The notes under the pieces were generated by a model that worked only from the letters and a program-made list of their open reading frames with translations, had not been told where the DNA came from and did not search any database. DNA of 64,000 nt from AC-32 sp963728765. GTDB taxonomy: Bacteria; Actinomycetota; Thermoleophilia; Gaiellales; Gaiellaceae. The number at the start of each line of letters is the position of its first letter. The first letter of the stretch is position 1. Positions 55,172 through 63,617 of this stretch are shown in pieces. A program made the position numbers and the translations under genes. Location of the stretch: assembly GCA_963728765.1 (NCBI GenBank), contig CAVSKX010000004.1, positions 248,001 to 312,000 of the forward strand. The letters are read 5' to 3'.

Positions 55172-56197
55172 GTGGCTATTCGGGTTGGGATCAACGGGTT
55201 CGGGCGCATCGGGCGCAACTTCTTCCGGGCGCACTTGCAGCGCGGGGGCGACTTCGAGGTGGTCGCCGCGAACGATCTCGGCGACGCCGAGACGATGGCG
55301 TACCTGCTCAAGTACGACTCCGTCCTCGGCCCGCTCGGCCGCGAGGTCTCGCACACCGACGGCTCGATCACCGTCGACGGCCAGGAGATCAAGCTTCTCG
55401 CGGAGCGTGACCCGGGGAGCCTTCCCTGGAGCGACCTCGGCGTGGACGTCGTGGTCGAGTCCACCGGCTTCTTCACCGACCGCGCCGGCGCGGCCAAGCA
55501 CCTGGACGGCGGCGCGAAGAAGGTGATCATCTCCGCCCCCGCCAAGGGGCCGGACGTCACGATCGTCCTCGGCGTCAACGAGGACGAGTACGACCCCGAG
55601 GCACACGACGTGATCTCGAACGCCTCCTGCACGACCAACTGCGTGGCGCCGCTCGCAAAGGTTTTGCACGACGAGCTGACGATCGAGCAGGGCTTCATGA
55701 CGACGATCCACGCGTACACGAACGACCAGCGCGTGCTCGACCTCCCGCACGAGGACCTGCGGCGGGCCCGGGCCGCGGCCATCAACCTGATCCCGACCTC
55801 GACCGGCGCGGCGAAGGCGATCGGGATCGTCATGCCCGACCTGCAGGGCAAGGTGGACGGCATGTCCATGCGGGCGCCGGTGCCCACGGGCTCGATCGTC
55901 GACCTCGTCTGCCGCGTCGGCCAGGAGACGACCACGGACGCCGTGAACGAGCTGTTCCGCTCGAAGGCCGACACCGGCCGCTTCGAGGGGATCCTCCAGT
56001 ACTCCGACGAGCCGCTCGTCTCGACCGACATCCAGCACTCGGCGTACTCGTCGATCTTCGACAGCAAGCTGACGATGGCGAACGGGACCCTGGTCAAGGT
56101 GTTCGGCTGGTACGACAACGAGTGGGGCTACTCGTGCCGGCTGGTCGACCTCGTGGCGAAGGTCGGCGCGACGCTGCCGGCCACGGTTTCCGCCTAG
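55172..56197 (+). CDS. gap: Glyceraldehyde-3-phosphate dehydrogenase
   Basis: 341 residues. The NAD site GINGFGRIGRNFFR lies near the start, catalytic Cys in SNASCTTNCVAPL (about residue 153), then HAYTNDQRVLDLPHEDLRRA, and the C-terminal GWYDNEWGYSCRLVDLV. It converts glyceraldehyde-3-phosphate to 1,3-bisphosphoglycerate. GTG follows GGGAGGG. First of four glycolytic genes; pgk begins with the base after its stop. Confidence 0.96.
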   Translation: MAIRVGINGFGRIGRNFFRAHLQRGGDFEVVAANDLGDAETMAYLLKYDSVLGPLGREVSHTDGSITVDGQEIKLLAERDPGSLPWSDLGVDVVVESTGFFTDRAGAAKHLDGGAKKVIISAPAKGPDVTIVLGVNEDEYDPEAHDVISNASCTTNCVAPLAKVLHDELTIEQGFMTTIHAYTNDQRVLDLPHEDLRRARAAAINLIPTSTGAAKAIGIVMPDLQGKVDGMSMRAPVPTGSIVDLVCRVGQETTTDAVNELFRSKADTGRFEGILQYSDEPLVSTDIQHSAYSSIFDSKLTMANGTLVKVFGWYDNEWGYSCRLVDLVAKVGATLPATVSA

Positions 56198-57235
56198 TTG
56201 CTGAGATCAGTCCGCCAAGCCGAGGTCGGCGGCAAGCGCGTGCTCGTGCGCGCCGACCTGAACGTACCGCTCGAGGACGGGCGCGTGGCCGACGACACGC
56301 GCATCAGGGCCTCGCTCCCCACGTTGGAGTACCTGCTCGGGCACGGCGCGGCGGCCGTGCAGGTCTGCTCGCATCTCGGACGACCAAAGGGCCCGGACCC
56401 GGCGTTCTCGATGGAGCCGGTGCGCCAGCGGCTGCGGGAACTGCTCACGGACGAGCGCGTCGAGGTGCTCGAGAACACGCGCTTCGACCCCGGCGAGACC
56501 AAGAACGACCCCGACTTTGCGCGGCGTCTCGCCGACGACAACGACCTGTTCGTACAGGACGCCTTCGGGTCGGTGCACCGCGCCCACGCGTCGACCGTTG
56601 GCGTCGCGGAGCTGCTCCCCGCCTACGCCGGCCTGCTGCTCGAGCGCGAGCTGACCGAGCTGGGGAAGCTGCTGGGTGAGGTCGAGCGCCCGTTCGTGCT
56701 GATCTCGGGCGGCGCGAAGGTGGAGGACAAGCTGGGCGTCCTGCGCAACCTCGGCGGCAAGGCCGACACGGTCCTCGTCGGCGGCAAGATGGCAGAGGAG
56801 CTGCGAGAGGGCTCGCCGCTCGGGTTTCCGGTCGAGCTGCCAACCGATGTAGTCGCTGCCGCAGCGTTCGAAGCCGACGCCGAGACCAAGGTCGTCCCGT
56901 ACGACGCGCTCCCGGAAGGCTGGCTCGGCCTCGACATCGGGCCGGAGACACGAGAGCGCTTCGCCGCGGCGATCGCGCGCGCGAGGACGATCTTCTGGAA
57001 CGGCCCGATGGGCGTCTTCGAGTGGCCCCGCTTCGCGGAGGGCACCAAGGCCGTGGCCCAGGCCGTCGCGGATGCGGACGCGTTCTCGGTCGTCGGTGGC
57101 GCCGATTCGATCCGGGCGCTGAACGAGCTCGGCCTCGGCGACCGGGTGTCGTGGGCGTCGACCGGCGGCGGCGCGGCGCTGGAGCTGCTCGAGGGCAAGG
57201 AGCTGCCGGGTGTGGCAGTAATCCCGGTCGAATGA
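56198..57235 (+). CDS. pgk: Phosphoglycerate kinase (compact)
   Basis: 345 residues from TTG 56198, immediately after gap. Motifs: RVLVRADLNVPLEDGRVADD, CSHLGRPKGPDPAFSMEPV, VEVLENTRFDPGETKNDPDF, DAFGSVHRAHASTVGVAELL, LISGGAKVEDKLGVLRNL, and the ATP-site FWNGPMGVFEWPRFAEGT with VGGADSIRALNELGL and STGGGAALELLEGKELPG. All catalytic parts are present. It is about 45-50 residues shorter than the usual ~390-400: the segment before LENTRF and the one after VGGKMA are trimmed. Overlaps tpiA by 4 nt. Confidence 0.93.
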   Translation: MLRSVRQAEVGGKRVLVRADLNVPLEDGRVADDTRIRASLPTLEYLLGHGAAAVQVCSHLGRPKGPDPAFSMEPVRQRLRELLTDERVEVLENTRFDPGETKNDPDFARRLADDNDLFVQDAFGSVHRAHASTVGVAELLPAYAGLLLERELTELGKLLGEVERPFVLISGGAKVEDKLGVLRNLGGKADTVLVGGKMAEELREGSPLGFPVELPTDVVAAAAFEADAETKVVPYDALPEGWLGLDIGPETRERFAAAIARARTIFWNGPMGVFEWPRFAEGTKAVAQAVADADAFSVVGGADSIRALNELGLGDRVSWASTGGGAALELLEGKELPGVAVIPVE

Positions 57236-57927
57236 AGCTGATAGCCGGCAACTGGAAGATGTTCAAGGGCCCGCGCGAGACGCGGGAGTTCTGCGCCGCC
57301 TTTACGGCGCCCGAGGGCGTGGAGGCCGTGCTCTGCCCGCCCTTCGTCTCGCTTGCGGCCGCCCTCGAGAGCGGCCACACCGTCTTCGCGCAGAACGTCC
57401 ACTGGGCCGGCGACGGCGCCTACACGGGCGAGATCTCGGCGCCCATGCTCGTGGAGCTCGGCGTCACGGGCTCGATCGTCGGCCATTCCGAGCGGCGGCA
57501 GTACTTCGGCGAGACGGACGAGACGGTCGCCCGGCGCACGGTCGCGGCCCTCGAGCACGGCCTGCGGGTGATCGCCTGCGTCGGGGAGTCGCTGGAGGAG
57601 CGCGAAGCCGGCCAGATGGAGCTCGTCCTGCGTCTCCAGGTCGAGGCCGTCGCGGATGCAGTGGGAGCGCACGAGCGGCTCGTGATCGCCTACGAGCCCG
57701 TCTGGGCGATCGGCACCGGACGGATGGCGACGCCCGAGCAAGTGCGGGAGGCGCACGCGTTCATCAAGAGCCTGCTCGACGTGCCCGTGCTCTACGGCGG
57801 CTCCGTGAAGCCGGAGAGAGCGGCGGAGGTGCTCTCGCAGGAAGGCGTCGACGGCGCTCTCGTCGGCGGCGCGTCGCTCGAGGTCGAGTCGTTCGAGGCG
57901 ATTTGCCGGGCCGCCGCGACCCAGTAG
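57232..57927 (+). CDS. tpiA: Triose-phosphate isomerase
   Basis: 231 residues. AGNWKMF with substrate Lys at the start, SIVGHSERRQYFGETDE with the electrophilic His, AYEPVWAIGTGRMATPEQ with catalytic Glu and flexible loop 6, and YGGSVKPERAAEV phosphate loop. It interconverts dihydroxyacetone phosphate and glyceraldehyde-3-phosphate. Somewhat short (usual ~250). ATGA overlap with pgk and a 25-nt overlap with gpmI show a tight operon. Confidence 0.95.
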   Translation: MKLIAGNWKMFKGPRETREFCAAFTAPEGVEAVLCPPFVSLAAALESGHTVFAQNVHWAGDGAYTGEISAPMLVELGVTGSIVGHSERRQYFGETDETVARRTVAALEHGLRVIACVGESLEEREAGQMELVLRLQVEAVADAVGAHERLVIAYEPVWAIGTGRMATPEQVREAHAFIKSLLDVPVLYGGSVKPERAAEVLSQEGVDGALVGGASLEVESFEAICRAAATQ

Positions 57928-59348
57928 TTCTCGTCATCCTCGACGGCTGGGGCTGCGCGCCGGCCGGTCCCGGGAACGCCGTCGACCTTGCGGAGACACC
58001 GGTGTTCGACCGGCTCTGGCGCGACTACCCGCACACGACCATCAAGGCGAGCGGGGAGGCCGTCGGGCTGCCGCCGGGCCAGATGGGCAACTCGGAGGTC
58101 GGCCACCTGACGATCGGCTCCGGCCGCGTGCTCGACCAGGACCTGCAGCGGGTCAACCGCGCGATCGCCGACGGCTCGTTCTTCGAGAACCCGGCCCTGA
58201 AGGCTGCGTTCGAGCACGGCGGCGACGTCCACCTGCTCGGGCTCGTCTCGCACGGCGGCGTGCACTCGCACATCGACCACCTGCAGGCGCTGCTCCACTT
58301 TGCGCCGGAGCGCACGTGGGTGCACGCGTTCACGGACGGCCGCGACGTTTCCCCGACCTCGGCAGCGCGCGACCTCGCCGAGCTTCCGCTCGACCGCATC
58401 GCGACCGTCGCGGGACGCTACTGGGCGATGGACCGCGACCAGCGCTGGGACCGCACGCAACGGGCGTTCGACGCGATCGTGAACGGCGAGGGCGAGCACG
58501 CCGACGACCCGGTTGCGGCCGTCGAGGCGAGCTACGAGCGAGGGGTCACCGACGAGTTCATCGAGCCGGTCGTGCTCGACGGCAGGCCGCGGCTGAAGCC
58601 GGGCGACGCGGTGATCTTCTTCAACTTCCGCCCCGACCGCGCGCGGCAGCTGACGAAGCTCCTGCTCGACGCCGGCTTCGACGTCACCACCATGACGCGC
58701 TACAGCGACGAGCTCGACACGCAGGTCGCGTTCGGCGAGCAGAAGGTCGACGAGACGCTGGCCGAGGTGCTGTCCGAGGCCGGCCTGCGCCAGCTCCACG
58801 CGGCCGAGACCGAGAAGTACGCACACGTGACCTACTTCTTCAACGGCGGCCGCGAGGAGGAGTGGGAGGGGGAGACCAGGCTGCTGGTGCCGAGCCCGAG
58901 GGACGTCGGCACGTACGACAAGAAGCCGGAGATGTCGGCGCAGGAGGTCGCGTCCCGCTTCTGCGCGGAGCTCGAGGGCGGCGGTTACGCGTTCGCGGTC
59001 GTCAACTTCGCGAACCCCGACATGGTCGGCCACTCCGGTGTCATCCCGGCCGTCGTCAAGGCCGTCGAGACCAGCGACGCGTGTCTCGGCCGCGTGGTGG
59101 AGACCGTCGAGCGGCTCGGCGGCGTGTGCCTCGTCACGGCCGACCACGGCAACGCGGAGACGATGCTCGAGGCCGACGGCACGAGCCCGCACACGGCCCA
59201 CACGTCGAACCCGGTGCCGCTGGTCGTGACCGACGAGGCCGTGACACACCGCGACGGCGGTGAGCTGAGCGACCTCGCGCCGACCGTGCTCGCTTACCTC
59301 GGCCTAAAGAAACCTTTACACATGACCGGGGAAAACCTCTGCAATTAG
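57903..59348 (+). CDS. gpmI: 2,3-bisphosphoglycerate-independent phosphoglycerate mutase
   Basis: 481 residues from TTG 57903. Alkaline-phosphatase-fold metal sites: VVLVILDGWGCAPAGPGNAV, the phosphoserine motif GQMGNSEVGHLTIGSGRVL, HGGVHSHIDHL, FTDGRDVSPTS, and near the end FANPDMVGHSG with TADHGNAETMLEADGTSPHT. It moves phosphate from C3 to C2 of glycerate, with manganese. Slightly shorter than the usual ~510. Last gene of gap-pgk-tpiA-gpmI; eno is not in this cluster. Confidence 0.93.
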   Translation: MPGRRDPVVLVILDGWGCAPAGPGNAVDLAETPVFDRLWRDYPHTTIKASGEAVGLPPGQMGNSEVGHLTIGSGRVLDQDLQRVNRAIADGSFFENPALKAAFEHGGDVHLLGLVSHGGVHSHIDHLQALLHFAPERTWVHAFTDGRDVSPTSAARDLAELPLDRIATVAGRYWAMDRDQRWDRTQRAFDAIVNGEGEHADDPVAAVEASYERGVTDEFIEPVVLDGRPRLKPGDAVIFFNFRPDRARQLTKLLLDAGFDVTTMTRYSDELDTQVAFGEQKVDETLAEVLSEAGLRQLHAAETEKYAHVTYFFNGGREEEWEGETRLLVPSPRDVGTYDKKPEMSAQEVASRFCAELEGGGYAFAVVNFANPDMVGHSGVIPAVVKAVETSDACLGRVVETVERLGGVCLVTADHGNAETMLEADGTSPHTAHTSNPVPLVVTDEAVTHRDGGELSDLAPTVLAYLGLKKPLHMTGENLCN

Positions 59349-59385
59349 CCCACTTAGGGTGTGTGCAGATCGCCGCATTCCGGTC

Positions 59386-59400
59386 TATACTCGGCGAGCC
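59386..59400 (+). promoter_or_regulatory. -10 box of the ECF sigma gene
   Basis: TATACT (59386-59391) ends 9 nt before TTG 59401. No convincing -35 at 17 bp, and no Shine-Dalgarno, so transcription would begin at or within a few bases of the start codon. Confidence 0.5.
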
Positions 59401-59991
59401 TTGTCTCTGGCCCAGCCGGATCTCGGGGTACTGCGGAAGGCGCAAAGGGGTGACGAGCGAGCGTTCTCGCTCATCCTGCGAGCCTACGAGACCCCCGTCT
59501 TCAACTACGTGCTCCGCCTCGTAGGCGGTGACCGGGCGCTCGCCGAGGATCTGACGCAGGAAGTCTTCCTGCGGGTCTATCAGGGCCTGCCGAAGTTCTC
59601 GCTCCGTTCCAAGTTCACGACCTGGCTCTTCCAGGTGACGAAGAACCGCGTGCTCGACGAGCTGCGCGCGAGCGAGCGGCGGCCGCGGGCGCTGGTGGCG
59701 CTCGACGACATCGCCCCGCTCGAGGTGCTCGACCAGCCGGTCGAGCGGCTCGAGGAGATCGACGCGCTCTGGCGCGCGGTCGAGAACCTCAGCACCGACC
59801 TGAAGATGGCGCTGTTGTTGCGCGACGTCGTCGGCCTCTCGTACACCGAGATCGCCGACGCACTCGAGGTGACGCTCGCGACCGTGAAGTGGCGGATCTA
59901 CAAGGCGCGCGAGGAAGTCCAGATCGCGCTGGTGCGCGAGGGCGTCAGCTTCACCACCGAGCGGCAGCCGGCTAAGGCGCAGCAGCTCTAG
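59401..59991 (+). CDS. ECF-type RNA polymerase sigma factor
   Basis: 196 residues from TTG 59401 (a GTG at 59359 would place the start upstream of the TATACT box and is less likely). Region 2: FSLILRAYETPVFNYVLRLV, GGDRALAEDLTQEVFLRVYQ, then FTTWLFQVTKNRVLDELRAS. Region 4 HTH: LLLRDVVGLSYTEIADALEV with TLATVKWRIYKAREEV. No anti-sigma gene follows; the 3' end overlaps the convergent kinase gene by 20 nt. It probably directs an envelope or stress regulon. Confidence 0.92.
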   Translation: MSLAQPDLGVLRKAQRGDERAFSLILRAYETPVFNYVLRLVGGDRALAEDLTQEVFLRVYQGLPKFSLRSKFTTWLFQVTKNRVLDELRASERRPRALVALDDIAPLEVLDQPVERLEEIDALWRAVENLSTDLKMALLLRDVVGLSYTEIADALEVTLATVKWRIYKAREEVQIALVREGVSFTTERQPAKAQQL

Positions 59992-61024
59992 CCCGCAGCC
60001 ACGCCGCGACGTTTCGGGCCTGCTCCTGCGCGTTCGCGCCGGGCGGGATCGGCCGCACCGCGGCGGGAGCCGGCCGAGGTGGAGGCTTGCTGTCGTCGTT
60101 CGTGATGAAGACGACTGCGGCGGCGACGGCGCCGATCGCTGCGGCGGCCGGGACGGCGAGCCACCACCGCGTGCGGCTGCGCCCGGCAGGAGCCTTCGAG
60201 GCGACGCGTGTGGCTGCCGCCGGCTGATCTCCGAGCTCCGAGGCGAGCTCGTCCGCCGACGCGGGGCGGTAGGCGGGGTTGCGGGCCAGGGAGCGCATGA
60301 CCGCGTCCTCCACGTGGCGCGTCACCTGTGGTGCCAGCTCGCTCACGGGGCGGATCTCCGGAGGATCGGCGAGGTCGGTGAGCGACGCAGGCTCGTGGGG
60401 CGGCCGGCCCGCCAGCAGCTCGTAGAGCACCGCGCCCAGCGAGTAGACGTCAGCGGCCGCCGTGACCTCCTCACCTGCGGCCTGCTCGGGAGCGAGGTAG
60501 GCCGCTGTCCCGAGGACGCTGCCGATCTGCGTGAGCGCGGTCGCCTCGGCCGCCCGGGCGATTCCGAAGTCGGCGACCTTCAGCGTCCCGTCGGTCCGCA
60601 GCAGGAGGTTGTGCGGCTTCACGTCTCGGTGGACGAGCCCGGCGGCGTGGGCGTGCGCCAGGCCGTGGCAGGCCTGCACCGCCAGCGCGACCGCCTCGGC
60701 CGCCGGGAGCGGCCCGCGGCCCTCGAGCGTCGTCCCGTCGACGTACTCCATGACGATGTACGGCCGGCCGCCGTCGGCCTCGCCCGCGTCGAAGACGGCG
60801 ACAACGTTTGGATGCGAGAGCCGCGCCGCCAGCCGCGCCTCGCGGAGAAAGCGCTTCCGGAATGCTATGTCGCCGGCAAGGCTCTCCGCGAGCAGCTTCA
60901 CCGCCACCGGCCGGTCGAGCTCGGCGTCGTGTGCGAGGTACACCGAGGCCATGCCGCCGTGGCCCAACGGCCGCTCGAGGCGGTAGCGGCCGCCGACGCT
61001 GGTCTCGCTCGTGCCTCTAGCCAT
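59972..61024 (-). CDS. Serine/threonine protein kinase (PknB-like), membrane anchored
   Basis: 350 residues. Kinase domain: RYRLERPLGHGGMASVYLAH (Gly loop), VAVKLLAES (Lys), VHRDVKPHNLLL (catalytic loop), VADFGIARA (DFG) and YLAPEQAAGEEVTAAADVYS with GAVLYELLAGRPP. The C-terminus has one transmembrane helix (WWLAVPAAAAIGAVAAAVVF) and a short external tail without PASTA repeats. Its ATG overlaps the stop of the lipoprotein gene upstream, so signal and kinase are probably co-expressed. Targets unknown. Confidence 0.92.
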   Translation of the reverse strand: MARGTSETSVGGRYRLERPLGHGGMASVYLAHDAELDRPVAVKLLAESLAGDIAFRKRFLREARLAARLSHPNVVAVFDAGEADGGRPYIVMEYVDGTTLEGRGPLPAAEAVALAVQACHGLAHAHAAGLVHRDVKPHNLLLRTDGTLKVADFGIARAAEATALTQIGSVLGTAAYLAPEQAAGEEVTAAADVYSLGAVLYELLAGRPPHEPASLTDLADPPEIRPVSELAPQVTRHVEDAVMRSLARNPAYRPASADELASELGDQPAAATRVASKAPAGRSRTRWWLAVPAAAAIGAVAAAVVFITNDDSKPPPRPAPAAVRPIPPGANAQEQARNVAAWLRARAAAP

Positions 61025-61415
61025 TGCCCTGGTCGTCGCCGTCGTGGTCGTGCTTCTTCCGCCCGTGCTTCTTGCCGTGGCCCTTGCCGTGCTTCGGCTC
61101 GGCCGGCCGGGGCTCCACGCAGGCCGCGAGCCGGTCAGCGAGGGCGTTCGCAGCCGACATGAGCGGCTCCTGGTAGCGCGGCGGAATCCGGCCGATCGAG
61201 GCGATCACGTGGCCGCGAAGGCGGGCGGCCGCGTCGCGGGCCTCGCAGGTGCGGGGGGTCAGCGTGGCCACGTGGTCCGCCTCAGCCGCGAGCTGCTGCG
61301 CAACGCTCGCCGGGATCCGCGGCGGCTTCGGCTGGGGCGCCGTGTGGTCACCGCCGCCGCAGCCGGCGAGCATGAGCGCGCTAGATGCCGTGAGCAAGCC
61401 GCTCCGCCAGCGCAT
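61017..61415 (-). CDS. Putative lipoprotein with His/Lys/Asp-rich tail
   Basis: 132 residues from ATG 61415. Lipoprotein signal: MRWRSGLLTASSALMLAGCG with lipobox LAGC (Cys19). A helical domain (SVAQQLAAEADHVATLTPRT, CEARDAAARLRGHVIASIG) is followed by a C-terminal low-complexity tail (KHGKGHGKKHGRKKHDHDGD) that could bind metal ions. It overlaps both the upstream metallophosphoesterase (35 nt) and the downstream kinase (8 nt), so all three form one operon; it may be the extracellular partner of the kinase. Confidence 0.75.
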   Translation of the reverse strand: MRWRSGLLTASSALMLAGCGGGDHTAPQPKPPRIPASVAQQLAAEADHVATLTPRTCEARDAAARLRGHVIASIGRIPPRYQEPLMSAANALADRLAACVEPRPAEPKHGKGHGKKHGRKKHDHDGDDQGNG

Positions 61416-62115
61416 CCGGCAACCCCCTTTCGCGAATCTCGGCCTGCGTGCGCTCGACCTCGTACTCGACTCGCCGGAACGATGCCAGGCCCGCGCCAAA
61501 GTCGAGCAGCAGCCACGCCGCCCGCGGGTCGCCGTCGCGAGGCTGGCCCACGGAGCCCGGGTTGAGCAGCCGCCTTCCCGGCCCGAGCTGCGACTCGGTG
61601 CCGCCGGGGGCGAGGCCGCCGTCGAGCACGTCGCTCGTAAGCGAGATCGCCAGCGGGACGTGGCTGTGGCCGACGAGCACGAGCGGCGCCTCCGTCAGCT
61701 CGAGCGCCGCGCTGGCCGCCTCGGCCGAGAGGACGTACTCCCACACCGCGTCGCGCGGGCTCGCGTGGAAGAGCTCGACTCCCTCACACGCCGCCGAGGA
61801 GCTCAGCGAGAGCAGGAACGACCGCGAGGGCTCGGCCAGTACCCCACGCGTCCAGCGCGCCGCGACCGCAGCGTCGCCGGCGAACTCGTCCAGGTCGATC
61901 GTCCCAAGCACCCCGAGATCGTGGTTCCCCGCCAGGCAGAGCGCGGCACGCCGCTCCACGGCGACGCAGCACGGGTTCGGCCTCGGCCCGTAGCCGACGA
62001 GATCGCCGAGGCACCAGAGCTCGTCCGGCTCCTCACGTTCGACCTCCGCGAGCACGGCCTCGAGGGCGTGCCGGTTAGCGTGGACGTCGGAGATGACCGC
62101 CACCCGCGTCGCCAA
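61381..62115 (-). CDS. Metallophosphoesterase (YfcE/MJ0936-like)
   Basis: About 244 residues from TTG 62115, which lies 7 nt behind TAAGGT. Calcineurin-like metal motifs: VAVISDVHANRHALEAVL (D-x-H), LWCLGDLVGYGPRPN (GDxxxxG), LCLAGNHDLGVLG (GNHD), and LVLVGHSHVPLAI (GHSH). It ends RRLLNPGSVGQPRDGDPRAA, typical of the YfcE-type phosphodiesterases. Substrate unknown. First gene of the lipoprotein-kinase operon; divergent from an M48 protease gene. Confidence 0.88.
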   Translation of the reverse strand: MATRVAVISDVHANRHALEAVLAEVEREEPDELWCLGDLVGYGPRPNPCCVAVERRAALCLAGNHDLGVLGTIDLDEFAGDAAVAARWTRGVLAEPSRSFLLSLSSSAACEGVELFHASPRDAVWEYVLSAEAASAALELTEAPLVLVGHSHVPLAISLTSDVLDGGLAPGGTESQLGPGRRLLNPGSVGQPRDGDPRAAWLLLDFGAGLASFRRVEYEVERTQAEIRERGLPDALAERLAHGI

Positions 62116-62140
62116 GTGGTCAACCTTAGTTGCGCTCGCC
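62116..62140. promoter_or_regulatory. Bidirectional promoter (metallophosphoesterase / M48 protease)
   Basis: The 25-bp gap has TAAGGT in reverse (62128-62123) 7 nt before TTG 62115. Forward, TTAGTT (62126-62131) lies 9 nt before GTG 62141, a weaker match to TAnnnT. The forward start is therefore less sure. Confidence 0.4.
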
Positions 62141-63304
62141 GTGGGGTGGGTCGTGGGCGCGTGGCTGCTCACGCGGACGACGATCCCGGGCAACCTGCAC
62201 GCGCCGCACGTCAGTGCGGCAGCCGAGTTCCAGGCCTCGCTGCTGCACCGTTCGGCCCGCTACGAGAGTGTGCTGCGCTGGCTCTGGCTCGCCGGGACGC
62301 TCGTGACGCTGGCGGCGCTCCTGGTCTTCACGAAGCTCGGGCCGAGGATCGCGGCCGCGTGGCAGCTCGGGCGTGTGGCCAAGGGGATCATGGTCGGCAC
62401 GGTCACGACGCTCGGCATCTGGGCCGTGACCCTCCCGGTCGGGGCGGTCGCCCTCTGGTGGGGTCGGCGCTACCAGCTCGAGAAGCAGGACTACGCCACC
62501 TGGGTGCTGGCGCAGTGGCCGAGCCTCGTCTCGCAGGTCGTCGGGCTGACGATCGCGCTCACGATCCTGCTCCTGCTCGCGGGCCGCTTCGGCAAACGCT
62601 GGTGGCTCGTGGCGGCGCCGCTGTTCACGGTGCTCGGGGCGGTGCTCGTGCTCGTGTTGCCGTACGTTGAGTCGATCGGCACGCGCAAGCCCCATCAGAC
62701 GGCCGTCTACGCGCGCATCCGCCAGCTCGCGCGGGAGGAAGGCGTCGGCAGCACGCCGATCAGGATCGAGACGGTGAGCGACGAGACGAGGTCCGCCAAC
62801 GCCTACACGACCGGGATCGGCCCCTCGGCGCGCGTGTTCATCTGGGACACGTTCTTCGACGGGCGCTTCACGAACCGCGAGATCGAGCTCGTCGCCGCGC
62901 ACGAGTTCGGCCACGTGGCGCACCGCCACATCTGGAAGGGCCTCGCGTGGTCGCTGCTTCTGACCCTGCCGGCGTTCCTGGTGGTCGAGTGGGCGACGCG
63001 CCGCCGCGGCGGGCTGCAGCGGCCGGAGCTCGTGCCGTATGCGCTGTTCGTGCTCGCGCTCATCGGGCTCGTGATCACGCCCCTCGGGAACGCCGTCTCG
63101 CGGCGCTACGAGGCCGAGGCGGACTGGTCGGCGCTGCGGGCGACGCGCGACCCGGGCTCGGCCGAGGGCCTCTTCCGCAAGTTCACGCGCTACGACCTCG
63201 TCCAGCCGAACCCGCCGCTCTGGTCGTACCTGATGCTCGACAACCACCCGACGGTCGTGCAGCGGATCGCGCTCGCGCGCGCCTACCGAGAGCGAGCGCG
63301 CTAG
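62141..63304 (+). CDS. M48 family metalloprotease (Ste24-like)
   Basis: About 387 residues. Hydrophobic helices near residues 1-15, 50-70, 90-115, 130-155 and 160-185 precede the protease domain: VAAHEFGHVAHRHIWKG has HEFGH, followed by two helices and SRRYEAEADWSALRATRDPG with the third ligand Glu. Resembles CAAX-prenyl protease / Ste24 homologues of bacteria, acting on membrane proteins. Differs from the shorter M48 at 448-1290. GTG 62141 is preferred over the longer frame, which overlaps the divergent gene. Confidence 0.85.
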   Translation: MGWVVGAWLLTRTTIPGNLHAPHVSAAAEFQASLLHRSARYESVLRWLWLAGTLVTLAALLVFTKLGPRIAAAWQLGRVAKGIMVGTVTTLGIWAVTLPVGAVALWWGRRYQLEKQDYATWVLAQWPSLVSQVVGLTIALTILLLLAGRFGKRWWLVAAPLFTVLGAVLVLVLPYVESIGTRKPHQTAVYARIRQLAREEGVGSTPIRIETVSDETRSANAYTTGIGPSARVFIWDTFFDGRFTNREIELVAAHEFGHVAHRHIWKGLAWSLLLTLPAFLVVEWATRRRGGLQRPELVPYALFVLALIGLVITPLGNAVSRRYEAEADWSALRATRDPGSAEGLFRKFTRYDLVQPNPPLWSYLMLDNHPTVVQRIALARAYRERAR

Positions 63305-63597
63305 GTGTCGTTATCGGGCGTCTCCGGAAGGTTCCGGATGCCCTCCCGCGACGACCACTTCGACCACGAGTCCTGCATCGCGTCGAGCAGCTCGCGCATG
63401 AAGCGGGTCGACATGTTCACGCGCGCGACGACGACGCCGGGGACGTCGCCCTCCTCGACCTCGTGGTCGATTCGCGCGAACGTCAGCGTGAACTCGTAGT
63501 CCGAGAAGCTGATGTTGGCGAAGTTCGAGTAGACGCCGGCGAGGTTCTCCGGGTCGAGGTGGATGTTGAGCTGGCGTTCCTGGCCTTCGTCTTCCAC
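63301..63597 (-). CDS. DUF3467 family protein
   Basis: 98 residues. The DUF3467 pattern is evident: ENLAGVYSNFANISFSDYEF, TLTFARIDHEVEEGDVPGVV, VARVNMSTRFMRELLDAMQD. Small cytosolic proteins widely distributed in bacteria, function unknown. GTG 63597 is 6 nt behind TATCGT. It diverges from the channel gene and its stop overlaps the M48 stop by 4 nt. Confidence 0.88.
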   Translation of the reverse strand: MEDEGQERQLNIHLDPENLAGVYSNFANISFSDYEFTLTFARIDHEVEEGDVPGVVVARVNMSTRFMRELLDAMQDSWSKWSSREGIRNLPETPDNDT

Positions 63598-63617
63598 GGG
63601 GCCACGATACTACTGCC

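Noticed and set aside
59359..59400. GTG 59359 as start of the ECF sigma factor
   Set aside because: It lies upstream of the TATACT box and adds residues unlike the family; TTG 59401 fits the leaderless pattern.
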